A stretch of 63,829 nucleotides of DNA. Origin: Candidatus Ruania gallistercoris. GTDB taxonomy: Bacteria > Actinomycetota > Actinomycetes > Actinomycetales > Beutenbergiaceae. Below the pieces are notes generated by a model that searched no databases, was not told the DNA's origin, and saw only the letters and a list, made by a program, of their open reading frames with translations. Positions 35,157 through 43,182 of the stretch are shown here, piece by piece. Position 1 is the first letter of the stretch, and every line of letters begins with the position of its first letter. The position numbers were made by a program, and so were the translations under genes. Location: the NCBI GenBank assembly GCA_019116305.1, contig DXBY01000059.1:1-63829 (forward strand), given 5' to 3'.

Positions 35157-36284
35157 CTACCTCGTCCAGGGAGCGCCGAGGGCGGTGAACGTGTCCAGCT
35201 CGGTGGCCACCCGGCGGCACCACGCATCCACGTCGTACAGCACCCGGTACTGCTCCGGGCCCGCGCCGTGGACGGTGACGTGTTCCGCGGCCACCTGGTG
35301 CGGGTCCGGTGCCGTGCGCACCGCCTCCAGCACCCGCATGAAGGCACCGGTATCGGCCAGTCCGGACAACAGCGGGGCGCCGGTGTCCAGGTGGTCGACC
35401 AGGTTGCGCAGCAGCCCGGTGCGGCCGAGCCGCTCGGTGTGCTCCCCGGCCGCAGAGCGGACCGTGAGCACATCGTCGGTGTAGGACAGCTCGAGCGTGC
35501 CCGAGGTGCCGTGCACCTGCACGATCGGCGGCACCCACCCGTCGATCTCGGTGGCCAGCGTGAGACCGAGCGCGATCGGCGTGCCGCGCCGGGTGCGCAG
35601 CCGCACCGCGGAGGTGTCGTCTGCCTCGATGTCGTTCACCCGGAACAGGTCCACCGCCACCTCGGCCACGTCCTCGGCCCGGGTGGAGCCGTCGATCCGC
35701 AGCGCGGTGGCCACCGCGTGCGCGAGCGGGTTGGTGACCACGCCGTCCACCACGTCCACTCCGTCCAGGTGTCGCCGGCCGGCCCAGCGGGAGCGGTCGT
35801 AGTAGGACCGCGCCCTGCGCCAGAGCCCGATCCCGCCGATCCCGGTGACGTCACCGATCGCTCCGGCCTGGAGGTACTCGGCGATCCGGTCCAGCGCGTG
35901 GGAGCCGAAGCTCTGGAAGCCCACCTGCACCGGCCGCCCGGTCTGGGCCGCCACCTCGGTGAGCTGGTGGAACTCGGCCAGGGACGCCGTCGTGGGCTTC
36001 TCCAGCAGCACAGCCGACCCTGCGCGCATCGCCTGGCTCGCCAGGGCCAGGTGGGTGTGGATCGGAGTGGCGAGCACCACCACGTCCGGGACGACCTGGG
36101 CCAGCAGCGCATCCAGATCGGGGTGCACCGGGGTGCCCGGCGGCAGGTGCCGGGCGTCGTCTCCGCCTCGTGGGTCGGCGACCGCGACCACCTCGGCCAG
36201 TCCTTCGGCGTGCATGCGCTCCAGCTCGGCCAGGTGGTGCTTGCCGTATCCGTGGATGCCGACGACGGCGAAGGTGGTGGTCAC
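35157..36284 (-). CDS. Gfo/Idh/MocA-family oxidoreductase
   Basis: 375 residues. The NAD(P)-binding N-terminus has VVGIHGYGKHHL and acidic VAVADPR, then the conserved EKP (LLEKPTTASL, about residue 97) that marks the family. A C-terminal alpha/beta substrate domain follows. Such enzymes oxidise or reduce sugar or inositol hydroxyls. GTG 36284 overlaps the upstream PmoA-like stop by 4 bp, so these two form one operon and probably act on the same compound. Convergent with rsmD, 6 bp away. Confidence 0.9.
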   Translation of the reverse strand: MTTTFAVVGIHGYGKHHLAELERMHAEGLAEVVAVADPRGGDDARHLPPGTPVHPDLDALLAQVVPDVVVLATPIHTHLALASQAMRAGSAVLLEKPTTASLAEFHQLTEVAAQTGRPVQVGFQSFGSHALDRIAEYLQAGAIGDVTGIGGIGLWRRARSYYDRSRWAGRRHLDGVDVVDGVVTNPLAHAVATALRIDGSTRAEDVAEVAVDLFRVNDIEADDTSAVRLRTRRGTPIALGLTLATEIDGWVPPIVQVHGTSGTLELSYTDDVLTVRSAAGEHTERLGRTGLLRNLVDHLDTGAPLLSGLADTGAFMRVLEAVRTAPDPHQVAAEHVTVHGAGPEQYRVLYDVDAWCRRVATELDTFTALGAPWTR

Positions 36285-37111
36285 GAGAGTTGCTCCAGCG
36301 TGGTGTAGAGGGTTCGGGCAGTACCGGCATCGATCCCGCGGTCGAACAGTACCCCGGTCAGGTGCAGGTCGAGGTGCTCGCCCTGGGCCAGGTGCCGGTG
36401 GCTCTCCCAGGCCACTGCGGGACCGGCGCCGACGTAGCCGGTGGTGCGCACGAACCAGGGCAGCACCCGGCCTGGCGGCTGGGCGAGCAGCAGACTCACC
36501 GTACCGGTGGGGCGCTCCTGGGTGAGCAGCAGCCACGGTGAGCTGGATCCGAGTGGTTCGCCTCCGCCGTCGACCTGGGCCGTGGTGGGCAGCTGATCGC
36601 CGGAGACGCGCCAGAACACGCCGCCGTAGCCGGCCCCCACCCGACCCCGGGTGGCCGGTGAGCCGAAGGTCAGATCTGTGGCGTCGGCAGCCAGGCGGCT
36701 GTGCCAGCTCAGCGCCCAGCTCTCCCAGGCGGGCAGCAGGTCGGCCGTGATCCGGCGCTGCTCGGTGAGCAGGTGGCTGCCGTCAGTGGCGAGGAACTCC
36801 ACCTGCTGCTCGATCGCGTGCGCGGTGGCATGCACCGGTCCGCCCCGCTGCCGGCCGTGGTTGTCCAGCATCTGGTAGCCGCTGGGGTGGACGTAGCTGC
36901 CGCCGCCCCAGAACATCGAACCGTTGATCTCCACGACGGCGTTGCTCACCCCGTAGTGGTGCCGATGGTCGGCCGGGGCTACTTCGGTCAACGGCTGCCC
37001 GGCGAGCGTGGTCACCGGGTGCAGGTACGGTCGCGGGGAGAGCTCGGCGGGCATGTCCTGCCCGTCGCAGTACTGGGCTACCTCGCGGGTGCCGATGCTC
37101 AGGCTGGTCAC
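36281..37111 (-). CDS. PmoA/DUF6807 family protein
   Basis: 276 residues. Conserved-looking blocks RPYLHPVTTLAGQPLTEVAP, DHRHHYGVSNAVVEING and FWGGGSYVHP put it in the PmoA-related DUF6807 family, widely found in sugar catabolic clusters with Gfo/Idh/MocA enzymes and ThuA proteins. The family is not the membrane methane monooxygenase despite the name. Histidines in HHYG could bind metal; the reaction is unknown. GTG 37111 has GGAGACC upstream. Divergent from the ThuA gene over a palindromic site. Confidence 0.85.
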   Translation of the reverse strand: MTSLSIGTREVAQYCDGQDMPAELSPRPYLHPVTTLAGQPLTEVAPADHRHHYGVSNAVVEINGSMFWGGGSYVHPSGYQMLDNHGRQRGGPVHATAHAIEQQVEFLATDGSHLLTEQRRITADLLPAWESWALSWHSRLAADATDLTFGSPATRGRVGAGYGGVFWRVSGDQLPTTAQVDGGGEPLGSSSPWLLLTQERPTGTVSLLLAQPPGRVLPWFVRTTGYVGAGPAVAWESHRHLAQGEHLDLHLTGVLFDRGIDAGTARTLYTTLEQLS

Positions 37112-37169
37112 AGGTCTCCTTCGGGACGAGGCTGGGTGAGGGCAGCGAGGTGTGGTCGGAACAGTTTAT

Positions 37170-37183
37170 GGTAATCGCTTACC
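37170..37183. promoter_or_regulatory. LacI-like operator between PmoA-like and thuA-like genes
   Basis: GGTAATCGCTTACC: arms GGTAA and TTACC around TCGC with a central CG, as in LacI-family sites. It lies 29 bp before the ThuA start and 58 bp before the PmoA-like start, so it could control both. No LacI gene is adjacent. Confidence 0.5.
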
Positions 37184-37212
37184 GAGTGAGGACGGCCGGA
37201 GGGAGCCAGACG

Positions 37213-37884
37213 ATGACAGCAGTGGTGCTCAGCGGAGCGGGCAGGTACGCCGACCCGTGGCACGACTTCGCCGGAACGTCCGCCCGGTTGGCCGAGGAGC
37301 TGACCGCGCTGGGGCTGTCGGCCGAGGTCGCCACCCTGGGTGAGGCCGAGGTGCCCACCGGTACGGTGCACCTGCTGGTGGTCAACGCCGGGGGCGGGAG
37401 CACGCCGCGACCGGTCACCGACTCGGCGGCGGACCAGCGCGCGGAGGCGGTCGCGGCGTGGGCACGCACCGCCGTCGCCGGGGGAGTGCCGGTGCTGGTC
37501 ACGCACACTGGCTCGAACACTTTCTACGACGACGACCGGTGGGCGGACCTGATCGGCGGCCGCTGGATCCCGGGGGTCTCCTGGCACCCGCCGCAGGAGG
37601 AGACCACGGTGCAGGTGAGCGATCCGCGCCACCCGATCACCGCCGGGCTGTCCGAGCTGGCGGTCACCGACGAGCGGTACTGCGACCTGGAGGTCCACCC
37701 GGGGAACGCCGTGCTGGTGGACCACGCCGAGGACGGCCGCCGGCACCCGATCGTCTGGGCCCGGGAGACCGGCGGTGTGCGAGTGGTGCACGACGCGCTC
37801 GGGCACGACCCGGCCGCCTACGACGGCGCCGACCGGCGGGCTTTGCTGGGCCGCGAGGTGGACTGGCTGCTGGACCGGGGCTGA
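37213..37884 (+). CDS. ThuA-like domain protein
   Basis: 223 residues of the ThuA/class-I-glutamine-amidotransferase-like fold: VVLSGAGRYADPWHDFAGTS at the start, LLVVNAGGGSTPR, VLVTHTGSNTFYDDDRW, HPITAGLSELAVTDERYCDL and a C-terminal GVRVVHDALGHDPAAYDG. The 'glutaminase' Cys is replaced by Thr, as in ThuA proteins. ThuA is linked to trehalose and other disaccharide 3-keto metabolism in rhizobia. ATG 37213 follows GGAGGGAG. Together with the divergent dehydrogenase it suggests conversion of a 3-keto sugar or glycoside (inference). Confidence 0.85.
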   Translation: MTAVVLSGAGRYADPWHDFAGTSARLAEELTALGLSAEVATLGEAEVPTGTVHLLVVNAGGGSTPRPVTDSAADQRAEAVAAWARTAVAGGVPVLVTHTGSNTFYDDDRWADLIGGRWIPGVSWHPPQEETTVQVSDPRHPITAGLSELAVTDERYCDLEVHPGNAVLVDHAEDGRRHPIVWARETGGVRVVHDALGHDPAAYDGADRRALLGREVDWLLDRG

Positions 37885-37925
37885 CCGGAACCAGCCCTGC
37901 TGGCCGGGGTGCCCGGTCGCGGCGA

Positions 37926-39464
37926 TCAGGTGACCGCCCCGACGTGCCAGGGGATGAACTCCTCCTGGCCGATATCGAGCTCCTCGCTGACCGTCTCCTG
38001 GCCGGAGGCCACGGCGAGGACGAGCTCGTAGATCTCCCGGCCGACCTCCTCCAGAGTGGCCGTACCGTCCACGATCCGGCCGGCGTTGAGGTCCATGTCC
38101 TCGACCATCCGCTGGTACATCTCGGTGTTGGTGGCCAGCTTGATCGACGGGGTGGGTTTGCAGCCGAACACCGACCCGCGGCCGGTGGTGAAGACCACCA
38201 CGTTCGCACCGCCGGCCACCAGGCCGGTGACCGAGACCGGGTCGTAACCGGGGGTGTCCATGAAGGTGAACCCGGCCTCGGTGATCGGCTCGGCGTACTC
38301 GTAGACCGCCGTCATCTCCGCCTGGCCACCCTTGGCGACGGCTCCGAGGGACTTCTCCAGGATCGTGGTCAGCCCGCCGGCCTTGTTCCCGGGCGAGGGG
38401 TTGTTGTCCAGCGTGCCTTCACCGGCGGCGGTGTAGTCCTTCCACCAGTCGATCCGGTCCAGCAGCTTCTGCCCGACCGCCTCGCTCACGGCGCGCCGGG
38501 TGAGTAGGTGCTCGGCCCCGTACACCTCCGGGGTCTCGGCGAGCACGGAGGTGCCACCGGCGGCGACCAGCAGGTCCGAGGCGTAGCCCAGCGCCGGGTT
38601 GGCGGTGATCCCGGAGTACCCGTCCGAGCCGCCGCAGTTCAGCCCGAGCACCAGGTCGCTGATATCCGCCGGGGCCCGCCGGGCCTCGTTCACCCGTGGC
38701 AGCATCTCCCGGATCTTCGCCACTCCGGCGCGGACCGTGGCACGGACCCCGCCGAGCTCCTGGATGGTCATCGTCTCCACATAGGTGCCCTCGGCCAGTC
38801 CCAGACCCTCGGCGAGCGACTCGACGGCGATCATCTCGCAGCCCAGGCCGAGCACCAGCAGACCGCCGAAGTTCGGGTGCTGGGCGTATCCGCGCAGGGT
38901 GCGTAGGAGCATCTGCCCGCCTTCGGAGTCCGGCACCAGCCCGCAGCCGCTCTGGTGGGTGATCGCCATCACACCGTCCACATTGTCGAACTCCTCCAGT
39001 GCCATGCCACGGAACTGGTCGGCGATCATCTTCGCCGAGCTGGCCGAGCAGTTCACCGAGGTGATCACGCCGATGTAGTTGCGGGTGCCGACCTTGCCGC
39101 CGGGGCGGTGGTAGCCGAGGAAGCTGCGGGGGAGGTCCGTGGGTAGTTCCGGAGTGATCCGTGCGGTGCCGAACTCGTGCTCGCGCTCCGTCTGGTCCAT
39201 CCCCAGGTTGTGGCTGTGCACGTGCTCCCCGGCGGCGATCGCGGTGGTGGCTCGGCCGATCGACTGGCCGTACTTGAGCACCTGGCCTCCCTCGTCCACC
39301 GCCTGCACGGCGACCTTGTGGCCGCGGGGGATGTCCGCGCGCAGCCGCAGCGGCCCGTGCGGCCCGGCCACCTCGGTGTCGGCAGCCAGATCGGCAGTGG
39401 CGATCGCCACGTGGTCCTCCGGGCGCAGGTGGAGCACGGTGGTGAGTTGGTCGGTCGCGGTCAT
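37926..39464 (-). CDS. uxaA: Altronate dehydratase family protein (UxaA)
   Basis: 512 residues, full length, including the small N-terminal SAF domain (about 15-90, HKVAVQAVDEGGQV) and the large D-galactarate dehydratase/altronate hydrolase domain. Blocks: GTRNYIGVITSVNCSASS, ITHQSGCG, LGLGCEMIAV, LNCGGSDGYSGITANPALG, DTPGYDPVSVTGLVAGG. It removes water from D-altronate to give 2-keto-3-deoxygluconate, Fe2+-dependent. A galactarate-dehydratase activity cannot be excluded. It feeds KdgK and Eda encoded 4-6 kb downstream. No uxaB or uxaC is nearby. ATG 39464; a palindromic operator and -10 lie 115-141 bp upstream. Confidence 0.92.
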   Translation of the reverse strand: MTATDQLTTVLHLRPEDHVAIATADLAADTEVAGPHGPLRLRADIPRGHKVAVQAVDEGGQVLKYGQSIGRATTAIAAGEHVHSHNLGMDQTEREHEFGTARITPELPTDLPRSFLGYHRPGGKVGTRNYIGVITSVNCSASSAKMIADQFRGMALEEFDNVDGVMAITHQSGCGLVPDSEGGQMLLRTLRGYAQHPNFGGLLVLGLGCEMIAVESLAEGLGLAEGTYVETMTIQELGGVRATVRAGVAKIREMLPRVNEARRAPADISDLVLGLNCGGSDGYSGITANPALGYASDLLVAAGGTSVLAETPEVYGAEHLLTRRAVSEAVGQKLLDRIDWWKDYTAAGEGTLDNNPSPGNKAGGLTTILEKSLGAVAKGGQAEMTAVYEYAEPITEAGFTFMDTPGYDPVSVTGLVAGGANVVVFTTGRGSVFGCKPTPSIKLATNTEMYQRMVEDMDLNAGRIVDGTATLEEVGREIYELVLAVASGQETVSEELDIGQEEFIPWHVGAVT

Positions 39465-39578
39465 CGACGGGGAACCTTCGCTGGTCGAGGGGAGCGGCGC
39501 CGTCGCAGGCCTCTGCAGCGATCGTGCGCCAGCACGAACGGCCGTCCAAGAGCGACGGAACCGGGATGAACTGCACCT

Positions 39579-39605
39579 AGTGTAGCTGAGAAACCGGTCT
39601 CTCAG
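39579..39605 (-). promoter_or_regulatory. uxaA promoter with 20-bp palindromic operator
   Basis: CTGAGAAACCGGTCTCTCAG (39586-39605) is a palindrome with one mismatched position pair and central CG. On the minus strand, the -10-like TACACT (39579-39584) follows it directly, so the palindrome fills the -35/-10 spacer of the probable uxaA promoter, a classic repressor site. It differs from the operators next to eda. Confidence 0.55.
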
Positions 39606-39652
39606 ACCGAGGGGCCACGTGCTGGGACGGCTGAGGAGGGTACGTTAGGCCC

Positions 39653-40156
39653 GTGACGTCACGTATTGCTGTGTGCCCGGGATCCTTCGACCCGGTGACC
39701 CTGGGGCACCTCGATCTGGTGCGCCGGGCCCGGTCCCTGTTCGACGAGGTGGTGGTGGCTGTCGGGATCAACGCCGGCAAGTCCCCGTTGCTGAGTGCTG
39801 AGGCCCGGATCGACCTGTTCGCCGGTGCCGTGGCCGACCTGGACGGCGTCCGCGTGCAGCGGATGCCCGGACTGCTGGCTGACCTGTGCCGGGAGGTGGG
39901 GGCGAGCGCGATCGTGAAAGGGCTGCGCGGTGGTGCCGACTTCGACGCGGAGCAGCCGATGGCCCTGATGAACCGGCACCTGTCCGAGGTGGAGACCGTG
40001 TTCGTGATCGGCGATCCCGCCCTCGCGCACGTGTCCTCCTCGATGGTCAAGGATGTGGCCCGGTATGGCGGAGACGTCACCGATGTTGTTCCCCCGGGCG
40101 TTGCCGAGGCGGTTGCGAGCGCCTTCGGCACTGAGCTGAAGGATGGTGCACGATGA
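39653..40156 (+). CDS. coaD: Pantetheine-phosphate adenylyltransferase
   Basis: 167 residues. N-terminus RIAVCPGSFDPVTLGHLDLV carries the TxGH nucleotidyl-transfer motif (residues 16-19), and HVSSSMVKDVARYGGDV is the ISSTxVR-like motif. It transfers AMP to 4'-phosphopantetheine in CoA synthesis. GTG 39653; TTAGGC 9 nt upstream suggests a leaderless start. First gene of the rightward series coaD-sepIVA-DUF177-rnc-mutM, with 4-bp overlaps between the first four. Confidence 0.97.
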   Translation: MTSRIAVCPGSFDPVTLGHLDLVRRARSLFDEVVVAVGINAGKSPLLSAEARIDLFAGAVADLDGVRVQRMPGLLADLCREVGASAIVKGLRGGADFDAEQPMALMNRHLSEVETVFVIGDPALAHVSSSMVKDVARYGGDVTDVVPPGVAEAVASAFGTELKDGAR

Positions 40157-40698
40157 CCGAAGACGGCCAGGGTGAGTCCCTGGTGGCGATCCTGGACGAG
40201 CTGGCCGATCTGGTCGCCTCCGCCCGGTCGATGCCGATGAGTGCGTCGGTGCTGGTGAACCGGGCCGAGGCGATGGAGCTGATCGAGTCCGCCAAGTCGG
40301 TGCTGCCCAGCCAGATCACCCGCGCCCAGGGCGTGGTCGCCGATGCCGATGCAGTGCTCGGCCGCGCCCGGCTGGAGGCCAGCGAGCTGGTGGAGCGTGC
40401 GCAGGAGCGGGCGGAGGAGCTGGTCTCCGCCGAGTCGGTGGTGGCCCAGGCCCAGGCTCGCGCCGAGGAGATCGTCGCCGACGCGCAGGCGTCCGCGGAC
40501 AAGCTGGCTCGGGAGGCGGACGACTACTGCGACCGCCAGCTCGCCCAGTTCGAGATCGACCTGAACGCGATCAACTCCCAGGTGGCTGCCGGCCGCGCTC
40601 GGCTGCTGGAGCGCACCCGGCACCGGCCCGAGGCGCCGGCGCCCGCAGCGGGCCGTGGCGGTGACGCGCGGGCCGAGAGCCCGGAGGAGCCGGAGTGA
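40153..40698 (+). CDS. SepIVA-like coiled-coil cell-division/envelope protein
   Basis: 181 residues, nearly all helical. Residues about 45-155 form a long coiled coil with heptad Ala/Leu/Glu (RAEAMELIESAKSVLPSQIT, then AQERAEELV). This and its place directly before DUF177, rnc and mutM match Mycobacterium SepIVA (Rv2927c), a DivIVA-family factor for septation and intracellular membrane domain organisation. Soluble, no membrane segment. ATG 40153 overlaps the coaD stop by 4 bp. The C-terminal 30 residues are proline/acid rich and disordered. Confidence 0.82.
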   Translation: MTEDGQGESLVAILDELADLVASARSMPMSASVLVNRAEAMELIESAKSVLPSQITRAQGVVADADAVLGRARLEASELVERAQERAEELVSAESVVAQAQARAEEIVADAQASADKLAREADDYCDRQLAQFEIDLNAINSQVAAGRARLLERTRHRPEAPAPAAGRGGDARAESPEEPE

Positions 40699-41312
40699 CT
40701 CAGTACCAGATCTCCACCCACGATCTGGGCCGCCGGCCCGGGTCGATGCGCACGCTCGAGCTCGACGTCACCGCGACCGAGCCGATGGGCAACGAGGTGA
40801 TCGCCGTGCGGGCCGGGGCCCAGATCGCGCTGGACCTGCGGTTGGAGGCGGTGATGGACGGGGTGCTGGTCACCGGGACCGTGAGCACCACGGCCGAGGG
40901 GGAGTGCGTGCGCTGCCTGGACCCACTCACCCGGGACCTGACCGTCGACGTGACTGAGATGTTCGCCTACCCCGGCACGCAGCAGGACGTCGAGTCCAGC
41001 GAGGAAGCCGAGGAGCTCACTGAGCTGGATGGGGAGATCGCGGACCTGGAGGCCACGGTCACCGATGCCGTGGTGCTCGCCCTGCCGTTCCAGCCGTTGT
41101 GCCGGCCGGACTGCCCGGGCCTGTGCTCGGTGTGCGGGATCCGGCTCGCCGACGCCGAGCCCGGCCACGCGCACGAGCAGCTCGATCCGCGCTGGGCAGC
41201 GTTGGCGGCGCTGCGCGAGCAGGTGGGTGAGGACTCGGGCGGAGAGGACGCCGACGGCCCGGCGGAGACCCGAGAAGAGGACGCCGACGGCCCGGACCAC
41301 GGACCGCAGTGA
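40695..41312 (+). CDS. DUF177/YceD family protein
   Basis: 205 residues. The family marks are the CVRCLDPL block (about residue 74) and [16 protein letters not shown] (about 135-150), a four-cysteine cluster likely to bind zinc. DUF177 proteins are linked to 23S rRNA or ribosome assembly. Unusually, rpmF (L32), which normally follows it, is absent; rnc starts in the overlap instead. The C-terminus ([18 protein letters not shown]) is a long acidic tail. GTG start at 40695. Confidence 0.9.
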   Translation: MTQYQISTHDLGRRPGSMRTLELDVTATEPMGNEVIAVRAGAQIALDLRLEAVMDGVLVTGTVSTTAEGECVRCLDPLTRDLTVDVTEMFAYPGTQQDVESSEEAEELTELDGEIADLEATVTDAVVLALPFQPLCRPDCPGLCSVCGIRLADAEPGHAHEQLDPRWAALAALREQVGEDSGGEDADGPAETREEDADGPDHGPQ

Positions 41313-42010
41313 TGAGCACCGGTCCCACCGACGAACTGCTCGCCGCACTCGGCACCGAGGTGGACGCCGAGCTGTTGGTGCTCGCCCTCACCCACCGTTC
41401 CTTCGCCCACGAGGCCGGTGGGATCCCCACCAACGAGCGCCTGGAGTTCCTCGGCGACTCCGTGCTCGGGGTGGTGGTCACCGAGCATCTCTACCGCAGC
41501 TATCCGGAGCTGCCCGAGGGTGAGCTGGCGAAGATGCGGGCGGCCACCGTCTCCCAGCGCGCGTTGGCCCAGGTGGCGCGGACGCTGAACCTGGGCGAGT
41601 ACCTGCTGCTCGGCCGGGGGGAGCAGGGCACCGGCGGCCGAGACAAGGACTCGATCCTGTCCGACACTGTGGAGGCCATCCTCGGCGCGGTCTACCTCTG
41701 TCACGGCGTCGAGCCCACGCGGGACCTGATCCTGCGGCTGGTCGGTCCCACCCTGACCGCGGCCGCCGAGCTCGGCGCCGGTCTGGACTGGAAGACCAGC
41801 GTGCAGGAGCTCGCCGCCGATCGCGGGCTCGGAGTGCCGCGCTATGACGTGCGCGCCGATGGGCCGGACCACCAGCGGCACTTCACCGCGTCCCTGCTGC
41901 TTGACGATACGGTCTGGGGCACCGGGGAGGGGACGGCGAAGAAGGTGGCCGAGACGAACGCTGCCGAGGCGGCCTACCAGGCGCTGGCCGAGGCGGAACC
42001 TCCGGCCTGA
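41309..42010 (+). CDS. rnc: Ribonuclease III
   Basis: 233 residues. The RNase III signature [15 protein letters not shown] (about 45-59) and the second catalytic acidic block [17 protein letters not shown] (metal-binding Asp and Glu) are intact, followed by a C-terminal dsRNA-binding domain (about 155-230: [14 protein letters not shown] and [19 protein letters not shown]). It cleaves double-stranded RNA in rRNA processing and regulation. ATG start 41309 in the DUF177 overlap. Confidence 0.97.
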   Translation: MMSTGPTDELLAALGTEVDAELLVLALTHRSFAHEAGGIPTNERLEFLGDSVLGVVVTEHLYRSYPELPEGELAKMRAATVSQRALAQVARTLNLGEYLLLGRGEQGTGGRDKDSILSDTVEAILGAVYLCHGVEPTRDLILRLVGPTLTAAAELGAGLDWKTSVQELAADRGLGVPRYDVRADGPDHQRHFTASLLLDDTVWGTGEGTAKKVAETNAAEAAYQALAEAEPPA

Positions 42011-42027
42011 GCGGGTAGGTTGGGTGG

Positions 42028-42972
42028 GTGCCTGAGCTGCCTGAGGTCGAGACCGTCCGTGCTGGAGCGGCCGACCATCTGCTCGGCCGGCCGATCGCGG
42101 CGGTTGAGGTGCTCCGGGACCGCTCGGTGCGCCGCCAGGAGGGTGGCCCGGCGGAGTTCGTCGCGCTGTTGACCGGGCGCACGCTGGATGCCGCGGTGCG
42201 CCGCGGGAAGTTCCTCTGGCTGCCGCTGCGCGGTGCGGACGGTGCGGCCGAGGACCATGCCCTGCTGGTGCACCTGGGAATGAGCGGACAGCTGCTGGTC
42301 ACCGGGGCGGGGGAGAACCCGCACCTGCGGGTGCGCATCACGTTCGCCGACGGCGGCCAGGCCTGGTTCGTGGACCAGCGCACCTTCGGCTACCTCACCG
42401 TGGCGGACCTGGTGCCCACCACCGACGGTGGCCCCGGTGGCCTGGGGGCACCGCCCGGACCGACGCGGGAGATGCTGCCGGCGCCGGTGGCGCACATCGG
42501 CCGCGACCTGCTCGATCCGCTCCTGGCCGATCCGGCCGGCCCCGGCCGGGCCGCGCTGATCCAGCGGCTGCGTCGCGGCCGGCGGGGCATCAAGCGCGCC
42601 CTGCTGGACCAGAACCTGGTCTCCGGGATCGGCAACATCTACGCCGACGAGGCGCTCTGGCGGGCGAAGGTGCATTACGACCGGCGTACCGACACCATGC
42701 CCCGGGCGCAGATGGCGGCCGTGCTGGAGGCCGCCGCCGAGGTGATGCGCACGGCGCTGGCCGCGGGCGGCACGAGCTTCGACGCGCTGTACGTGAACGT
42801 CAACGGCGCCAGCGGCTACTTCGACCGGTCGCTGAACGTCTACGGCCGCGAAGGCCTACCCTGCCCGCGCTGCGGCACCCCGATCCGGCGGGAGTCGTTC
42901 ATGAACCGCTCGGCGGCCTACTGCCCCCGCTGCCAGCGCCGCCCCCGCTCCCGCCACCCCGCCGCCGGTTGA
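42028..42972 (+). CDS. mutM: Formamidopyrimidine-DNA glycosylase
   Basis: 314 residues. After removal of Met the catalytic N-terminal Pro and Glu ([12 protein letters not shown]) are present. H2TH region (about 195-220, [25 protein letters not shown]) and a C-terminal CxxC-CxxC zinc finger (CPRCGTP and CPRCQ) follow. It removes 8-oxoguanine and FaPy bases and nicks the strand. GTG start at 42028, 17 bp after rnc. Longer than average by an insert [19 protein letters not shown] between the two domains. Confidence 0.96.
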   Translation: MPELPEVETVRAGAADHLLGRPIAAVEVLRDRSVRRQEGGPAEFVALLTGRTLDAAVRRGKFLWLPLRGADGAAEDHALLVHLGMSGQLLVTGAGENPHLRVRITFADGGQAWFVDQRTFGYLTVADLVPTTDGGPGGLGAPPGPTREMLPAPVAHIGRDLLDPLLADPAGPGRAALIQRLRRGRRGIKRALLDQNLVSGIGNIYADEALWRAKVHYDRRTDTMPRAQMAAVLEAAAEVMRTALAAGGTSFDALYVNVNGASGYFDRSLNVYGREGLPCPRCGTPIRRESFMNRSAAYCPRCQRRPRSRHPAAG

Positions 42973-43073
42973 ATCGAATCAGTCGTTACTGAGAACGGGC
43001 GGTCGTGCGCCCGGGTATCGCGCCAGCGGGCGAGGTGACGAATCAGTGGGTCACCGGCGCAGGGCACCAGGCG

Positions 43074-43133
43074 CACGAACGCCCTCCGGCGCGGACACAG
43101 CGTGACCTCTGGCCGCGGCGAAGGGCGTTCGTG
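43074..43133. terminator. Inverted repeat in convergent mutM/kdgK gap
   Basis: CACGAACGCCCT (43074-43085) and AGGGCGTTCGTG (43122-43133) are perfect 12-bp arms around a 36-nt GC-rich loop, with a smaller hairpin GGTGAC/GTCACC just upstream (43034-43055). Probably transcription end for both genes; the long loop is unusual. The rest of the 210-bp gap shows no gene. Confidence 0.5.
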
Positions 43134-43182
43134 GGATTGTCGTCCGGGCTGGGAGCGTTTGACCCGGGCCGGGCAGGGCCGG

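Noticed and set aside
36281-37111. Particulate methane monooxygenase subunit (PmoA)
   Set aside because: The protein is soluble and of the DUF6807 type found in sugar clusters; only the family nickname matches.
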